Assembly: GCA_003550325.1 (NCBI GenBank)
Contig: QKWP01000839.1
Coordinates: 46,875-110,874, forward strand
Origin: Gigaspora rosea
Taxonomy: Eukaryota > Glomeromycota > Glomeromycetes > Diversisporales > Gigasporaceae
Direction of reading: 5' to 3'
Length of the DNA: 64,000 nucleotides
Shown: positions 46,299-58,971 of the stretch, one piece after another
Layout: every line of letters begins with the position of its first letter
Numbering within the stretch: position 1 is the first letter of the stretch
Made by a program: the position numbers and the translations under genes
Notes under the pieces: model-generated
Database searches by the model: none
What the model saw: only the letters and a program-made list of their open reading frames with translations
What the model was told of the DNA's origin: nothing

Positions 46299-48343
46299 AG
46301 AAGGTACTGACTGTACTAGGGGAACAGAACAAGGGCCTTGGAGCCTAGAGAATATAAGAATAATCAATAGGGAGAAGAATATTCAGTAAAGAATACAGTA
46401 GACTTCTTTTATAGAAAACCTACAAGATTGGTCACTTCACAAAGAAATAATAGGGAAGACAAGAGCAATGCAGAACTATGGAGTTGGCAAAGAATAAAAT
46501 AGGTTTTGAATAAAGGAAAAGACATCTTCTAGTGGTTCTAGCATAGGACCCTACCTTTAGAAGTTAGAACAAAGCACTTCTTGCAAGATAGAGAACTATG
46601 CATTGTGTGTGGAGAAGAGGAACAAACCTTTGAGCACTTAGGTATTAAGTGCAAAATAACTCAGAAGATCTTAAAAACTGCATACAGTCACTTGAAAGGT
46701 CCTAGAGTAACTTTTTCAAAAAACATTAGAGATATACTAACAGCAGAGAACTTAGAAGACTTGGAAAACAAACAAAGAAGAAACACAGTTCTATGGTTGC
46801 ATATAAACACTTTATATGAAATCTGGTACTGCTTCACTCAGGCAAGGTGGGGTGGAAGCAGCTACCCAGAGCCAATCCTGCCATACTAATTAAGAATAGG
46901 ATTAGGAAAGAATTTAAGGTATTAGGGTATAGAAAGGGAAAGAACAATAGTATGAAGAAATGATTCTAAAAAACCTGGTAGAAGGTTAAGGAGTCAGTAT
47001 AGTTGTAGCACGTAAAGTGTTAATTTTATTTGTATAAATTGTTTCAAATTTGAATAATGTACACCATTAAGCATTTTCCATTTGGAAAAAAAATTAATAA
47101 ATTAAAATTTAGTAATTATCAGATTATTAAATTGAATTCTATATATTTTGTCTGAGTTACAAGAATATTTCTTTTTATTTTGTAATACATTTGAAAATTA
47201 CTAAGTTTCTCAATGGCAAATCTTTTAATTGATGTCAATACCCTTTATTTTATTATATGATAGGATTATGTTTTTATATTAGAGTAAATCTATTTGTTAC
47301 TGGCAATGACAGTCCTGTGCTAATAAGAATAAAGATCATATGTAATGTTACACCTGATTGTGTAACATAAAATAAACGGCATTTCAAAAATATCATAATT
47401 AGGGTTCCAATCTATCAATTGGGTAACTAGGGTTCCTACAAACCCGGATCAAATCAAACTTTAGGTCAGATTTGGGTTTGATTTGATTTGAAATCAAACT
47501 CAAACCCAAACTATGATTAAAAAAATTATTTGAGTTTGATTTGAAGCAAACTCTTTAGTTAAATTTGAGTTTGGTTTGAATTTGAGTTTGAAGTTTGCAA
47601 ACTAGTTTGAGTTTGAATAACATAAATATATTTTTATATTTTAAAAATTTTTCTTACTAAGTTAATGGTACTTATCGACTAATTGAAAGTTGTAGAGCTT
47701 GTCAAGACGCATCCAATAGTGGTTAGATCACCCAAATCGGCCTAGTGGATGGCGAGATATCGTCGAAAAACTATTGGGCGACTATATAAAAATCCGCGAC
47801 GAGATTACATAGGCGAAATGTGGCGTCCTTCCATATAAAACTTTTTTTCTACTAAGCTAATGATACATGCCCACTAATTGAAAGTTGTAGGGCTCGTCGA
47901 GACGCATCTAACGGTGGTTAGATCATCCAAATCGGCCCAGTGGATGACGAGATAACATCGAAAAACGATTGGCCGACTATATAAAATCTCTTATGTAAAC
48001 AAAACATTGTTTACATAAGAGATTTTATTTAGTCGACCAATAGTTTTTCGACGATATTTCGCCATCCATTGGGCCGATTTGGATGATCTAACCACCGTTA
48101 GATGCGTCTCGACGAGCTCTACAAAACTTTCAATTAGTGGGCATGTATCATTAGCTTAGTAAGAAAAAAAGTTTTATATGGAAGGATGCCACATTTCGCC
48201 TATGTAATCTCCGTCACAGATTTTTATATAGACGGCCAATCGTTTTTTGACGATATCTCGCCATCCACTAGACCGATTTGGGTGATCTAACCACCATTGG
48301 ATGCGTCTTGACAAGCTCTACAACTTTCAATTAATCGATAAGT
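46299..48343 (+). repeat. 2045-bp tandem duplication, unit 1
   Basis: From AGAAGGTACTGACTG in the LINE zinc tail, through the LINE 3' end, a short MITE-like stretch and most of a hAT-type foldback, to TTAATCGATAAGT. Identical to 48344-50388 wherever compared. Its foldback is cut short on the right by the start of unit 2. Confidence 0.95.
47283..47400. mobile_element. worn relative of the 53213-53561 MITE (repeated at 49328-49445)
   Basis: GTAAATCTATTTGTTACTGG followed by AATGACAGTCCTGTGC and GATCATATGTAATGTTACAC parallels the left arm of the 53.2-kb MITE. The copy is incomplete and is carried in both duplication units. Confidence 0.5.
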
Positions 48344-50388
48344 AGAAGGTACTGACTGTACTAGGGGAACAGAACAAGGGCCTTGGAGCCTAGAGAATAT
48401 AAGAATAATCAATAGGGAGAAGAATATTCAGTAAAGAATACAGTAGACTTCTTTTATAGAAAACCTACAAGATTGGTCACTTCACAAAGAAATAATAGGG
48501 AAGACAAGAGCAATGCAGAACTATGGAGTTGGCAAAGAATAAAATAGGTTTTGAATAAAGGAAAAGACATCTTCTAGTGGTTCTAGCATAGGACCCTACC
48601 TTTAGAAGTTAGAACAAAGCACTTCTTGCAAGATAGAGAACTATGCATTGTGTGTGGAGAAGAGGAACAAACCTTTGAGCACTTAGGTATTAAGTGCAAA
48701 ATAACTCAGAAGATCTTAAAAACTGCATACAGTCACTTGAAAGGTCCTAGAGTAACTTTTTCAAAAAACATTAGAGATATACTAACAGCAGAGAACTTAG
48801 AAGACTTGGAAAACAAACAAAGAAGAAACACAGTTCTATGGTTGCATATAAACACTTTATATGAAATCTGGTACTGCTTCACTCAGGCAAGGTGGGGTGG
48901 AAGCAGCTACCCAGAGCCAATCCTGCCATACTAATTAAGAATAGGATTAGGAAAGAATTTAAGGTATTAGGGTATAGAAAGGGAAAGAACAATAGTATGA
49001 AGAAATGATTCTAAAAAACCTGGTAGAAGGTTAAGGAGTCAGTATAGTTGTAGCACGTAAAGTGTTAATTTTATTTGTATAAATTGTTTCAAATTTGAAT
49101 AATGTACACCATTAAGCATTTTCCATTTGGAAAAAAAATTAATAAATTAAAATTTAGTAATTATCAGATTATTAAATTGAATTCTATATATTTTGTCTGA
49201 GTTACAAGAATATTTCTTTTTATTTTGTAATACATTTGAAAATTACTAAGTTTCTCAATGGCAAATCTTTTAATTGATGTCAATACCCTTTATTTTATTA
49301 TATGATAGGATTATGTTTTTATATTAGAGTAAATCTATTTGTTACTGGCAATGACAGTCCTGTGCTAATAAGAATAAAGATCATATGTAATGTTACACCT
49401 GATTGTGTAACATAAAATAAACGGCATTTCAAAAATATCATAATTAGGGTTCCAATCTATCAATTGGGTAACTAGGGTTCCTACAAACCCGGATCAAATC
49501 AAACTTTAGGTCAGATTTGGGTTTGATTTGATTTGAAATCAAACTCAAACCCAAACTATGATTAAAAAAATTATTTGAGTTTGATTTGAAGCAAACTCTT
49601 TAGTTAAATTTGAGTTTGGTTTGAATTTGAGTTTGAAGTTTGCAAACTAGTTTGAGTTTGAATAACATAAATATATTTTTATATTTTAAAAATTTTTCTT
49701 ACTAAGTTAATGGTACTTATCGACTAATTGAAAGTTGTAGAGCTTGTCAAGACGCATCCAATAGTGGTTAGATCACCCAAATCGGCCTAGTGGATGGCGA
49801 GATATCGTCGAAAAACTATTGGGCGACTATATAAAAATCCGCGACGAGATTACATAGGCGAAATGTGGCGTCCTTCCATATAAAACTTTTTTTCTACTAA
49901 GCTAATGATACATGCCCACTAATTGAAAGTTGTAGGGCTCGTCGAGACGCATCTAACGGTGGTTAGATCATCCAAATCGGCCCAGTGGATGACGAGATAA
50001 CATCGAAAAACGATTGGCCGACTATATAAAATCTCTTATGTAAACAAAACATTGTTTACATAAGAGATTTTATTTAGTCGACCAATAGTTTTTCGACGAT
50101 ATTTCGCCATCCATTGGGCCGATTTGGATGATCTAACCACCGTTAGATGCGTCTCGACGAGCTCTACAAAACTTTCAATTAGTGGGCATGTATCATTAGC
50201 TTAGTAAGAAAAAAAGTTTTATATGGAAGGATGCCACATTTCGCCTATGTAATCTCCGTCACAGATTTTTATATAGACGGCCAATCGTTTTTTGACGATA
50301 TCTCGCCATCCACTAGACCGATTTGGGTGATCTAACCACCATTGGATGCGTCTTGACAAGCTCTACAACTTTCAATTAATCGATAAGT
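48344..50388 (+). repeat. 2045-bp tandem duplication, unit 2
   Basis: Direct copy of 46299-48343 with the same 102-codon zinc-tail ORF (48626-48934). Beyond its end the foldback element continues normally to its right terminus at 50639, showing that the duplication happened after the foldback inserted. Confidence 0.95.
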
Positions 50389-50639
50389 ACCATTAACTTA
50401 GTAAGAAAATTTTTTAAAATATAAAAATATATTTATGTAATTCAAACTCAAACTAGTTTGCAAACTTCAAATCAAACTCAAATCAAACTTAGTATAGTAT
50501 TTGGGTTTGATTTGAATTTGATTATTTTTTATTTGAATTTGGGTTTGATCTCAAACTTTATAAAATTTATAGTTTGAGTTTGGTTTGATTTGGGTTTGAT
50601 CAAACTCAAATCAAACCCAGATCAAACTTCGGAACCCTA
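49473..50639. mobile_element. hAT-type foldback element (1167 bp)
   Basis: Ends TAGGGTTCC / GGAACCCTA are flanked by 8-bp duplications TGGGTAAC (49465-49472, 50640-50647). Outer arms are TTTGGGTTTGATTTG-type repeats. Inner arms each hold two direct copies of a ~140-bp module (AATTGAAAGTTGTAG, AGACGCATC, GGTTAGATCA, AAATCGGCC, GTGGATG.CGAGATA). The centre is CTTATGTAAACAAAAC / ATTGTTTACATAAG. No ORF. An incomplete copy starting at 47428 is part of duplication unit 1. Confidence 0.85.
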
Positions 50640-50875
50640 TGGGTAACTATGTAACCTATTAACCGAAATAATAGTTTTGTCAAACTGGGTTTTAATGTTA
50701 TAAGCGAATATCTGATTAATAACTAATTATAAATAAATATTCAATTGACCCAGATATCTGGTTAATAAATAATTGGTTGATTAAAGTGTTGTGATAAGTT
50801 AAACATCCGATTTGAATGCATAGCGATAGAGATAGTGAAAATAAGTTCAAAAAAGTTCTAATATGCGCCATATTA

Positions 50876-51386
50876 TAGTGCGGGAACCCTTAAATCAACA
50901 AGTGAAATTAATAATTTTCAAAACATTATAAAAAAATAACCAGTATAGCTAGAACAATTTTTTTCTAAAAATATAGAGAAAGACTTTAAGAATAAAGCTA
51001 TAGTATTTGTTTTTTAATTTATTAAGTTTAACTATAGTTATAAAGGTTTAAAGTTACCTAATTTTATTAATAACTGAAAATTTGGCTACTATAATTTTGG
51101 CCAGTATTACCTTAGTGCTGGCCAGAATTACAAAAAAGGTTTGAAATTTTAAAATTTTTAAAAAAAATTTTTGCAGAGTTTTTTTTTTTATTTGTAAAAT
51201 TTTTTGCAATTTGATTGGCTCTGGCCCAAATTCCAAATTTTAAAATAAAAATTTTTTTTTTGTTTAAATTATATTTTAGTTTTTTTTTTTTTTATTTGCA
51301 AATTTTTCTGCAATCTTATTGGCTCCAACCCAACCCAAAATTTGGGTTGGTATATAGGACTAGTTGATTTAAGAATTTCCATACTA
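50876..51386. mobile_element. mariner-type TIR element (511 bp)
   Basis: Ends TAGTGCGGGAACCCTTAAAT and (reverse complement) TAGTATGGAAATTCTTAAAT continue to CAAC, flanked by TA on both sides. The interior is AT-rich, with small palindromes at ACCCAAAATTTGGGTT and GGCCAGTATTACC / GTGCTGGCC. No transposase. Confidence 0.65.
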
Positions 51387-52499
51387 TAGTAATTGTCACA
51401 GATCATAATTAAGTCAGATTAAAATAAAATATGGGGTTTTATTTAGCTCTCTAAATCCTATGTACTTGTCTAATATAAACTCTAGTTTCTAGCCTTAATC
51501 AGAACCCTGGACATATCTCATATAGGTCATAACTGGCCGATTTTGCTCAATTTGCTAAAAATGACAAAAAATATTTGTTTAAATAACTTTTGATCTAGTA
51601 ATCAGAATTGAATGAACTTTTTTTTGTAAGATGTGCCTCACTAAAAGCTTCATTTTAAAAAATAAGTTTGTTCAAATTGGTTCACTGGATGCCAAGATAA
51701 TTGGCAATAACTGCTTTTTGCTTTTCAAATTTTAGGGGTTTTTGCTAAAAAAACAAGCATGACCTCTATACTAGATATCTGGGGTCTTTCTTAATCCCTA
51801 ATCTTAAAAAATGCACACAACCCATTTTTATTTTTTGGTAGCTTGCTACTATACATATTTCATTTTAATCTGAATTTTATTTTAATCTGCCACAAAATGA
51901 CTGATTAAAATAAAATCTGGATTAAAATAAAATCAGATTAAAATGAATAAAAACAAGTAAAACAAGTAACCAGATGTCCAAATCCAAGCACTAAGCTCTG
52001 GATTGCAGGTTAACAAATAGCATTCATGAATTAGCAGGTATCCAGATCACCTGATTATAATCAGATATCAAGGTCACCTGATCATAATCAAGTATCTGGG
52101 TCACCTGATCATAATTGGTATCTGGGTTACCATAAAACACCTGATAAAAATTGACCGAATGATGTTTTAGCCAAATTCAATAAGTTATTGATTCAGTATA
52201 ATAAAATATTATAATTAATAAAAGCTATTTTTGTATCATAATGATCATTTTACGATTATCATACAATAATGTCAACAATTTTAAATATTCATTTGAATGC
52301 TTGTCCAATATGATTGGTGTGCTTAGTTTGTATAAAAATTTATAGAAAAAACTATTTATGTCAACCAATAAACCTTAACAAGAAATATAAAAAAGAAATC
52401 GGATATAAATTAGACTTTTATAACAAAAATATATTACTCAAACAAGTGCCGCTATTAAAAGTTAAATATAATAGTAAATTGAAATATCCCAAATACTTT
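51387..52499. other. AT-rich spacer with small repeats
   Basis: Contains a palindrome around 51862-51952 (TTTTAATCTGAATTTTATTT and its inverse) and a ~28-bp minisatellite at 52036-52135 (GGTCACCTGATCATAATCA, three to four units). No gene. Confidence 0.55.
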
Positions 52500-53150
52500 A
52501 AAAATAAATTTTTTATCTTTGCAAAAATGAAAAATAATTAGAAAATAATACAGTAAATGCCATCATTTGAATGATACTGAATCTTGCCAAAGAATTGGAA
52601 TTAAAATTTAGTTTAATTTTTTAAACCTGAATTTTTTTATCTTCAACAAGAAATGAAAAATAATTAAAAATGATAAAATACCTTTATTTGAATAAATATG
52701 GATCTTGTCAAAGAATAGGAATTGAAGTTTTATACAATTTTTAAAAACTAAATTTTTATCATCAACAAGAAATGAAAAATAATTAGAAATAAATAAAGAC
52801 TCTATTTGAATGAAAATGAATCTTGCCAAAGAATAGGGATTGAAATTTAACTCAATTTTTTAAAATGAATTTTATAAATGAAAAATAATTAGAAATGAAT
52901 AAAGGCTTGCTTTGTTTGAATGAAAATGGATATAAAAATCGAATTTAATTCAATTTTCAAAACTAAAGTTTTTGTTTTCAATGAGAAATGAAAAATAATA
53001 GAAATGAATAAAGGCTTCGTTTGAATAAAAATGAATCTTGCCAAAGAATAGAAATTAAAATTTAATTGAATTGTTTGAAAACAAATTTTTGTTAAAAAAT
53101 AATTAGAAATAAATAAAGGCTTCATTTGAGTGCCAAATAATAGGAATTGA
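52500..53150. repeat. ~110-bp minisatellite, about six units
   Basis: Units begin TTTGAATGAAAATGAATC, continue TTGCCAAAGAATAGGAATT, and end GAAATGAAAAATAATTAG with AAATAAATAAAGGCTTC. Unit length varies between about 100 and 120 bp. The open frames through it reflect the repeat only. Confidence 0.8.
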
Positions 53151-53212
53151 CTTATAATATTTAGTCTTATCAGTTATTGTAATATATAAGTTACATGATC
53201 TTATTAAATTAT

Positions 53213-53561
53213 AGAGTGAATCTATTTGTCGCCGGCGGTGACAGTCACCGGAGCGTAATCGACCAATTAGATCAAATGATCATATGTAATGTAAAAAATG
53301 CAAAAACTTTGATTTTTTTAAAAAATCACTTCTAACTTAAAATTTTGTCTATGAAACTACTTTTTTTTATGCAAAAAAAAAAATTTCTTGCAAAATTTTA
53401 CTATATGCAAAGTTATACCTGAACCCTAACTATGGCTTTAACTCTGACTCTAACGATAGTAAGTTTTGATGCTTTGTTTTTGTTTTGATCGAACATTACA
53501 CAATCTAACTAGTCGATCATGCTCCGGTGACTGCCACCTTCGGCGACAAACACATTTTTTC
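53213..53561. mobile_element. TIR MITE, probably hAT-type
   Basis: Arms TTTGTCGCCGGCGGTGACAG and (reverse complement) TTTGTCGCCGAAGGTGGCAG continue through TCACCGGAGC.T.ATCGAC. Flanks TAAATTAT / TAAATTTA look like a worn 8-bp duplication. No coding. Confidence 0.7.
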
Positions 53562-53749
53562 TAAATTTAATATCTGATTTTTATTTCCAAAATCATAAAC
53601 TTAATCGAATGACTAAAATATTATTTGGTTAGATTTATCAGGTGTTCTAGGAATTATGTAAATAGTTGTAATTAGATAATTGGGTTCAGTTTCAGATAGT
53701 TAGTTGTGATCTGTTTGTGAATAAAGCACAAGCTGAAACATTATTGTGA

Positions 53750-56700
53750 TTCACTAGACTTGCATGTGATGATCAGTTATAGTGTGAATCTGAATCTATA
53801 TGTGACAATGAGTCATGGTGTGGATCTGTCTGCATTTGTATTTTAGATAAGTCAATGATTTGGCAATTTCTTTGTTCTTGAATTTTTTGCTCGACTTTGA
53901 GTCTAGCTACATCATAGGAACTAGCCAGCTTTAAAAACAAGAAAAACTACTTATTTTAACGAGTATGACAAAGGAAATACAAGAAACACCTATTGAAGTT
54001 AGTAGTGAAGCTACTACCTTGCAACAAGAAAACAACAATGTAGTAGAATAGAATCACTTACTAATATCAGATTTGAAAATAATGTATTTTAGGTGTGGTC
54101 TTTGAGCAAAAAGTAGTAAGACGGAACTAGTAAACTGCTTAGAGGCTTTCTGAAATGAACAGGAACCAGAACCGGAATCTAAAAAGGACCAGAAACAACC
54201 AGAAATAAGAAAAGGAAAATTAACAAACAGAAATGTTGGCCAGGAGTATATAAAGAAGAATGGACCTCCCTCACAAAAGGAAATTAATAATCAAAATAAG
54301 GCCTTTTTTGCCTACTTTAATAGTAAATTAGAAGAAAAGATTGATAAGAAATTAACTACTTCACTTTCAAGAGTCTTGAACAAAAGTTTACAACAATGAA
54401 CAGCAAAGGTAAATGGAGTTAGTGCAATCGAATCAAGCTTTTCCAAGAAGAAGTTTAAAAGGGTACAGAACCAATACGAGTTTGATTCAGTATGTGATAT
54501 TGGGGCTCTGTTGCAAAAAGCGATTTAGAAAGATTTGAAAAAAAAATTCGTAGAAGTGCATGAACAATTAAGGCTAAGAGCATTTACTCTAAAAGAGGCT
54601 GAGAAAGGAGGTTGGACCATGGCCAGAAAAATTCTGAAACCAATACCAAATGATGGTAATAGATTCAAAGATTTGTTAGTAGAAGCAAAAAAGCAATCGA
54701 AATTACAGGAAAAGTATTCCATACCTTATAGTTGAGGAGTTTGGCAAACCAAAGGAAAGAAATTTGGGGGTTGGGGTTTAAAAGCAAGTTAATATATACT
54801 ATATCCACTCTCCACCCTTATACGCAGTACATGCCAACCACACCATCTACTCTATTTACTCTGCCATTGCAACCCTATCAGAACCAAGGAGTGTTTCCAA
54901 ACTTGGGCCTGACTTACTAGAGCATATTCAATAAGGCGAGTAAGCTATTGACCTGTTACTATTGTGGGATGCAGGTCATATGGCCTCAGTATGTGCTTTG
55001 AGATTAGTGGAAAGAAGTACAAGAGAAAGTGAATTTTTTTAGAACAAAGCTAGTAATAAAAGCCAGTGACTATGCTTGGGAGAAAAAAACAAACAGGAGA
55101 GCACAAAGAAAGAGATAATGAACAACATAGAGCAGAACAAGAAGGTGGTTGAAAAGATTCACGAACCAGAGAGATAAGGTATTGGATAGAAAAAGTAAAC
55201 TCTCCACCCATGGTAGCCTGTTGGTTAAAAAACCAGGTTCTTTGTTTTTAAGAGACATATGGAGCCTAGTTGAGAGCAAGGTGCTGAACTCTACAGATTG
55301 AAAATAAAGCAAGAAAAATGGTTAGAGAAAGAAGTAGCATGCTTGAAAAAGTTGGGCATAGTAGAGAAAGTGGAAAAGTCAAAAGTTCATCCAGCTACTG
55401 TCCAGCTCTTCTGCTAGAGGTGTTCCCAGTATTTTTGGTACTAAAGCTGGGGCCGAAATGTTTGCATTTGGTAATAGATTTGAGGAAACTAAATGAATGG
55501 TTGCCGCAGAAATCGTTCTGATTTGAGGGTCTAGGTGGACAACTAAGGTCAATAGGAAAAAATTGGTCAATAATCACGTTGGATTTAAGAGATAGCTACC
55601 ACTATGTACTGATGAACGAGGAAGCCTGTCACTTTCTGGAGTTCCAAGTAGATGAAAATTGGTACCAATATCGGGTGCTACTGTTCGCTTTGTCACAGGC
55701 AGTATTAATTTGCTCGAAGATAATTTGGTACTAATTGCCCATTGGAGGTCAAAAGAAATAACCTCAGATTTGCATGTGGATGATATATGGGTAGTACACC
55801 CTTTGGTCTCTGTGTTAAAAAAATTTAGGACGAAATCATCCTGCCTGACCTAAAAAACTACAGTTTCATTTTGGCCTTGGACAAGAGCAGTCTGATACCA
55901 TTGAAGAGAATTAAGTTCCACAGGCTTCTAGTGAATATGAAAAAGGCCAGGTGATAGTACTGGAGTAAAGCTACAAGAGACGAGAATATGCTTAAAAACA
56001 CTGACAGACATGGATTGGGTTACAGTAAGGAAGTTGGTAAGAATTACAGGAAGGTTCAGAGTTTGGCAAGAGACTTTGCCCCAACACATATAAAATATTT
56101 GGAATTCTATGCCCTTTTAGATTCAGCAAACAGGAGTGTTTGGGAATGGGCTGAAAAAATTTGGTTGTCAGACAGACAAAGACGAATATATACTGGTTGA
56201 TAAAAAATTTGGAAAAGTACAACAGGCATGTCTTGGAAACCATTACTGGTAAAAAGTCTGTAATAGACGCTTCTACAACCAGGTGGTATGCAAAATTGGA
56301 AGGCTTAACAGTATTCAGAAATTGGAAAGAAAGGTCAACTGCCAGGAAATCACAAAGCTAGAGGCCAGCTTAATTCCACTGGAGCTCAAAAGCTTTGCAG
56401 ACTAATTGAAGGTTCCTGGGTCATAATCTTTATTAACAACTATATAGCCTTGGTGGTAATAAGGCTAAAAGGCAAGCATTGGTGGCAAAAGGAGGCTACA
56501 GAAGGCTCTGGCAAGTTTTTTTGAAAAAGGACATTTGGATTTATGAGTTGAAATAGATAGTATATGCAGAAAATCTGGCAGGTCTATGGATCTATGTCTT
56601 TGATTCATCAGATTGATACATCAAAAAGAAAGTATTTTAGGAGATAGAGGTGATCTTTAGACCACATTTGATCTACTATATGGCATTTCATATAAGCACG

Positions 56701-58240
56701 AAGTTATGAAGATTCAATAGCTATTATTTCTGTCCCAGGGCAGAAGTGATAAATTGTTTTACCCAAAAGTGGAAAAGCGAGATAAATTATATGTACCTGC
56801 TCCTGTATTTGGTACAAAGATACTTCATCATATGAAGAGTTGCAGAGCAAGAACAATAGTGGTGATCTCGGAATAGCTATCAGCTGAGTAGTAGCCATTT
56901 CTTCTAGAGCTAAATTGGAAGGCTTTACCCCTACTAGAATCAAGAATTACATTTGCGCCCAGACCTTCAGGTTTATAAAACCTTGGAGAAACTTGAAGTG
57001 GAAATTCTTGGCTATTTACATTTGGCCATAAAGGATTTGTTCCAAAAAGCAAAGGCATTAGCAAAGGAAACAATGTCTCTGTTTTATAAAGCCAAGGCCA
57101 AGAAATATTGGGCTCTGTACGAAAAGTTTTATAGAAAGTTTAAGTTGAATGTGGATAATCTGCAGAATGGCATTTATCATATGGTTTAATATAATTGGAT
57201 TGACGTCTCAAATATTGTAGGTCCTACAAGTAGTTGTAAATAACCTATAGTTTAAAGGGAGAAAAATTTTAGAAAATCATTAGAGGTGACGCAGGTTCTT
57301 AGAGCAATAAAAAAAAAGTTGCGAAGAGTAAGATGCTAAAGTGGCTTTGGGACCCATTGCTGGTTTTAGTACTAAGGCACTACATGGATGTACTACAACC
57401 TTTGGCAAGTGGATCAATGTACAGAAGAGATGTGGCATTAGTGGCACTAGGGCTACGAACAATGAGAAGACCAAGTGAATTAGAAGAATTGACTATGAAG
57501 GATATAAGGTAAGACAACAAAGGAACTTTGTGGGTTCAAATCTGTAAATCGAAAACTGATTAGTTCAAGAATAGCAAGTTTATCTTAGAAATAGTATTTG
57601 AAAATTCAGCTAGTAATGAGCACAAAAGCAACATTGTTCCTATCAAGACAAGGGAAGAAAATTTCAGTAGCAGCAATTGGCTCGGTGGTAAAATGGTTTG
57701 TGGAGTACACGGGTTTAAATGGTAGATTTATAGCCCATTCATTGAGGATTGGCGAAGCAACTGCAGCAATGATAGCAGAAATAAGCCTTACACAAATTTG
57801 AGCGATTGGAGGTTGGGACTTGAAAGCAGTGATGTTGTACCTAAGAACGGTGTCAATGGCACAGTTGGGTACTTCAGACCATATGGTTTCTAGAAGGAAA
57901 AAAAAAGAAAAAGAAAATAAAATATGTAAAGAATGCAATTTTTTTTGTTTTTGGTTTGTTTTGTTTTAGTTATGAATTAAATTGAAAAATAAGGAAGTAA
58001 ATAGGGCATGCAGCCAAAAAAAAACAAAAAGAGAATGAATGAAAATGAATGAAAAATGATGGATAAAATAAGAAAATAGAGATGATAGGAAATACAATGT
58101 AAATAAATTATAAATAAATGGGCACGCAGCCAAGAAATAAAATAAAAAATAAAGGGCTATGTAGTACCCAATATAAATGAAATGTAAAAAGGGCATGCAG
58201 TCCAAATGTAGGGAATTGGGTCAGGTCCGGAAGAGAGTTG
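53750..58240 (+). mobile_element. broken DIRS-like retroelement (RT and tyrosine recombinase parts)
   Basis: A terminal-repeat-like 5' segment at 53760-53940 recurs as a fragment at 62435-62575. It is followed by gag-like Lys/Glu-rich sequence (about 53960-54730) and then a reverse-transcriptase region (near 55440-55720: IDLRKLNEW, TLDLRDSYHYV). An RNase H/methylase-type middle cannot be identified with confidence, and a tyrosine recombinase end lies near 57650-57830 with the HSLRIGEATAA box. RT plus tyrosine recombinase instead of a DDE integrase defines DIRS elements. The short motif GGGCAYGCAG recurs at 58003, 58120 and 58191 near the 3' side. It is a fossil with many breaks, of moderate to old age. 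Confidence 0.75.
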
Positions 58241-58366
58241 TAGCTCATAACCTAAGAGCACATATATAGCGAAACAGGTCAGGTTGGAACCTGGATATCA
58301 TTTCTTCACACAATCCTTACCAACAATCCCATACTTATAGTTGTGAACTTTTCTCAAATCAAGAGT

Positions 58367-58720
58367 AACTACCTTTATAAAAATAATATGGCAATACGTC
58401 ACATTTGACGTAGATGTAATAAGTGACATATGCCGTAAAGGTGCCATATATCGTGAATAATACGTATGCTGTGAATAATGCTGTATGCCGTAAATAATGC
58501 CGTATGCCGTGAATAATGCCGTATGCCGTAAATAATGCCGTATGCCATAAGTAATGCCGAATGTCATAAAAATATATGCTGTGTGCTATAAATAGAGATG
58601 CAGACATTTAAAAATATGAAGGTAACTACTTCATAAAAAATAACGGCAATACGACACATTTGCCATATAAGCCGCATAAGTAATGTAAGCTATATAAGCA
58701 CTGTATAAGTGCTGTATCAG
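58367..58720. repeat. ~20-bp minisatellite between direct repeats
   Basis: Units AATAATGCCGTATGCCGT(A/G) run at about 58425-58590. AACTACCTTTATAAAAATAA and AACTACTTCATAAAAAATAA, each followed by GGCAATACG.CACATTTG, bracket the array as a direct repeat about 250 bp apart. Confidence 0.75.
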
Positions 58721-58971
58721 GTACCTACCAAATAATTGCAATTTTTAGAATCCAATTAATTGCTGGCGCAGCCACAATTAATTAATTGCCATTTTTTATA
58801 TGTATGATCTTAATTGTAATAAATAAGGGTTTTATAATTTGATACATCACCACCCTTCCACGTGACAATTTATTTATTATACGATATCAGATATAGTAAA
58901 CTTTATATTTTATTTATAAATATCAAAAAAAAAATTACAATAAATACCAATCTATCTAACCCTAACCCAAC
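58721..58971. other. short spacer with small palindrome
   Basis: AATTAATTGCTGGCGCAGCC and ACAATTAATTAATT pair imperfectly near 58755-58790. CTAACCCTAACCC near 58956 is too short for a telomeric tract. Confidence 0.5.

Larger units (their letters stand above)
42820..47110 (+). mobile_element. LINE copy B: endonuclease, reverse transcriptase, zinc tail
   Basis: Starts within the endonuclease (YQIINVYAPP near 42895), resumes after a SINE, and gives the domain end RLDYIFIDD ... SDHLLVES near 43936-44025. RT parts: INRDAKIF-like near 44890, LLLLDQKKTFNHVN near 45065-45110, and ITAYANNLTV near 45352. The usual YADD box reads YANN, so both catalytic aspartates are lost; the D in the usual FD box also reads N. 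A palm/thumb remainder follows (KIWYVAYLMPP near 45945), then a zinc-binding end CIVCGEEEQTFEHLGIKC (residues 7-24 of the 102-codon ORF at 46581-46889) typical of zf-RVT. The 3' end is A-rich near 47110. Stops and shifts are frequent. It carries a SINE at 42991-43724 and a MITE at 45708-45929. Confidence 0.8.

Noticed and set aside
52608-53125. Phe/Ile-rich minus-strand ORFs with repeated FISNYF
   Set aside because: Produced by the 110-bp minisatellite; the repetition is of DNA, not of a protein fold.
56704-57073. Minus-strand ORFs in the DIRS-like fossil
   Set aside because: No recognised domain, and overlap with the plus-strand element.
58425-58590. Short repeats resembling a CRISPR array
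   Set aside because: Head-to-tail ~20-bp units without spacers, so a minisatellite.
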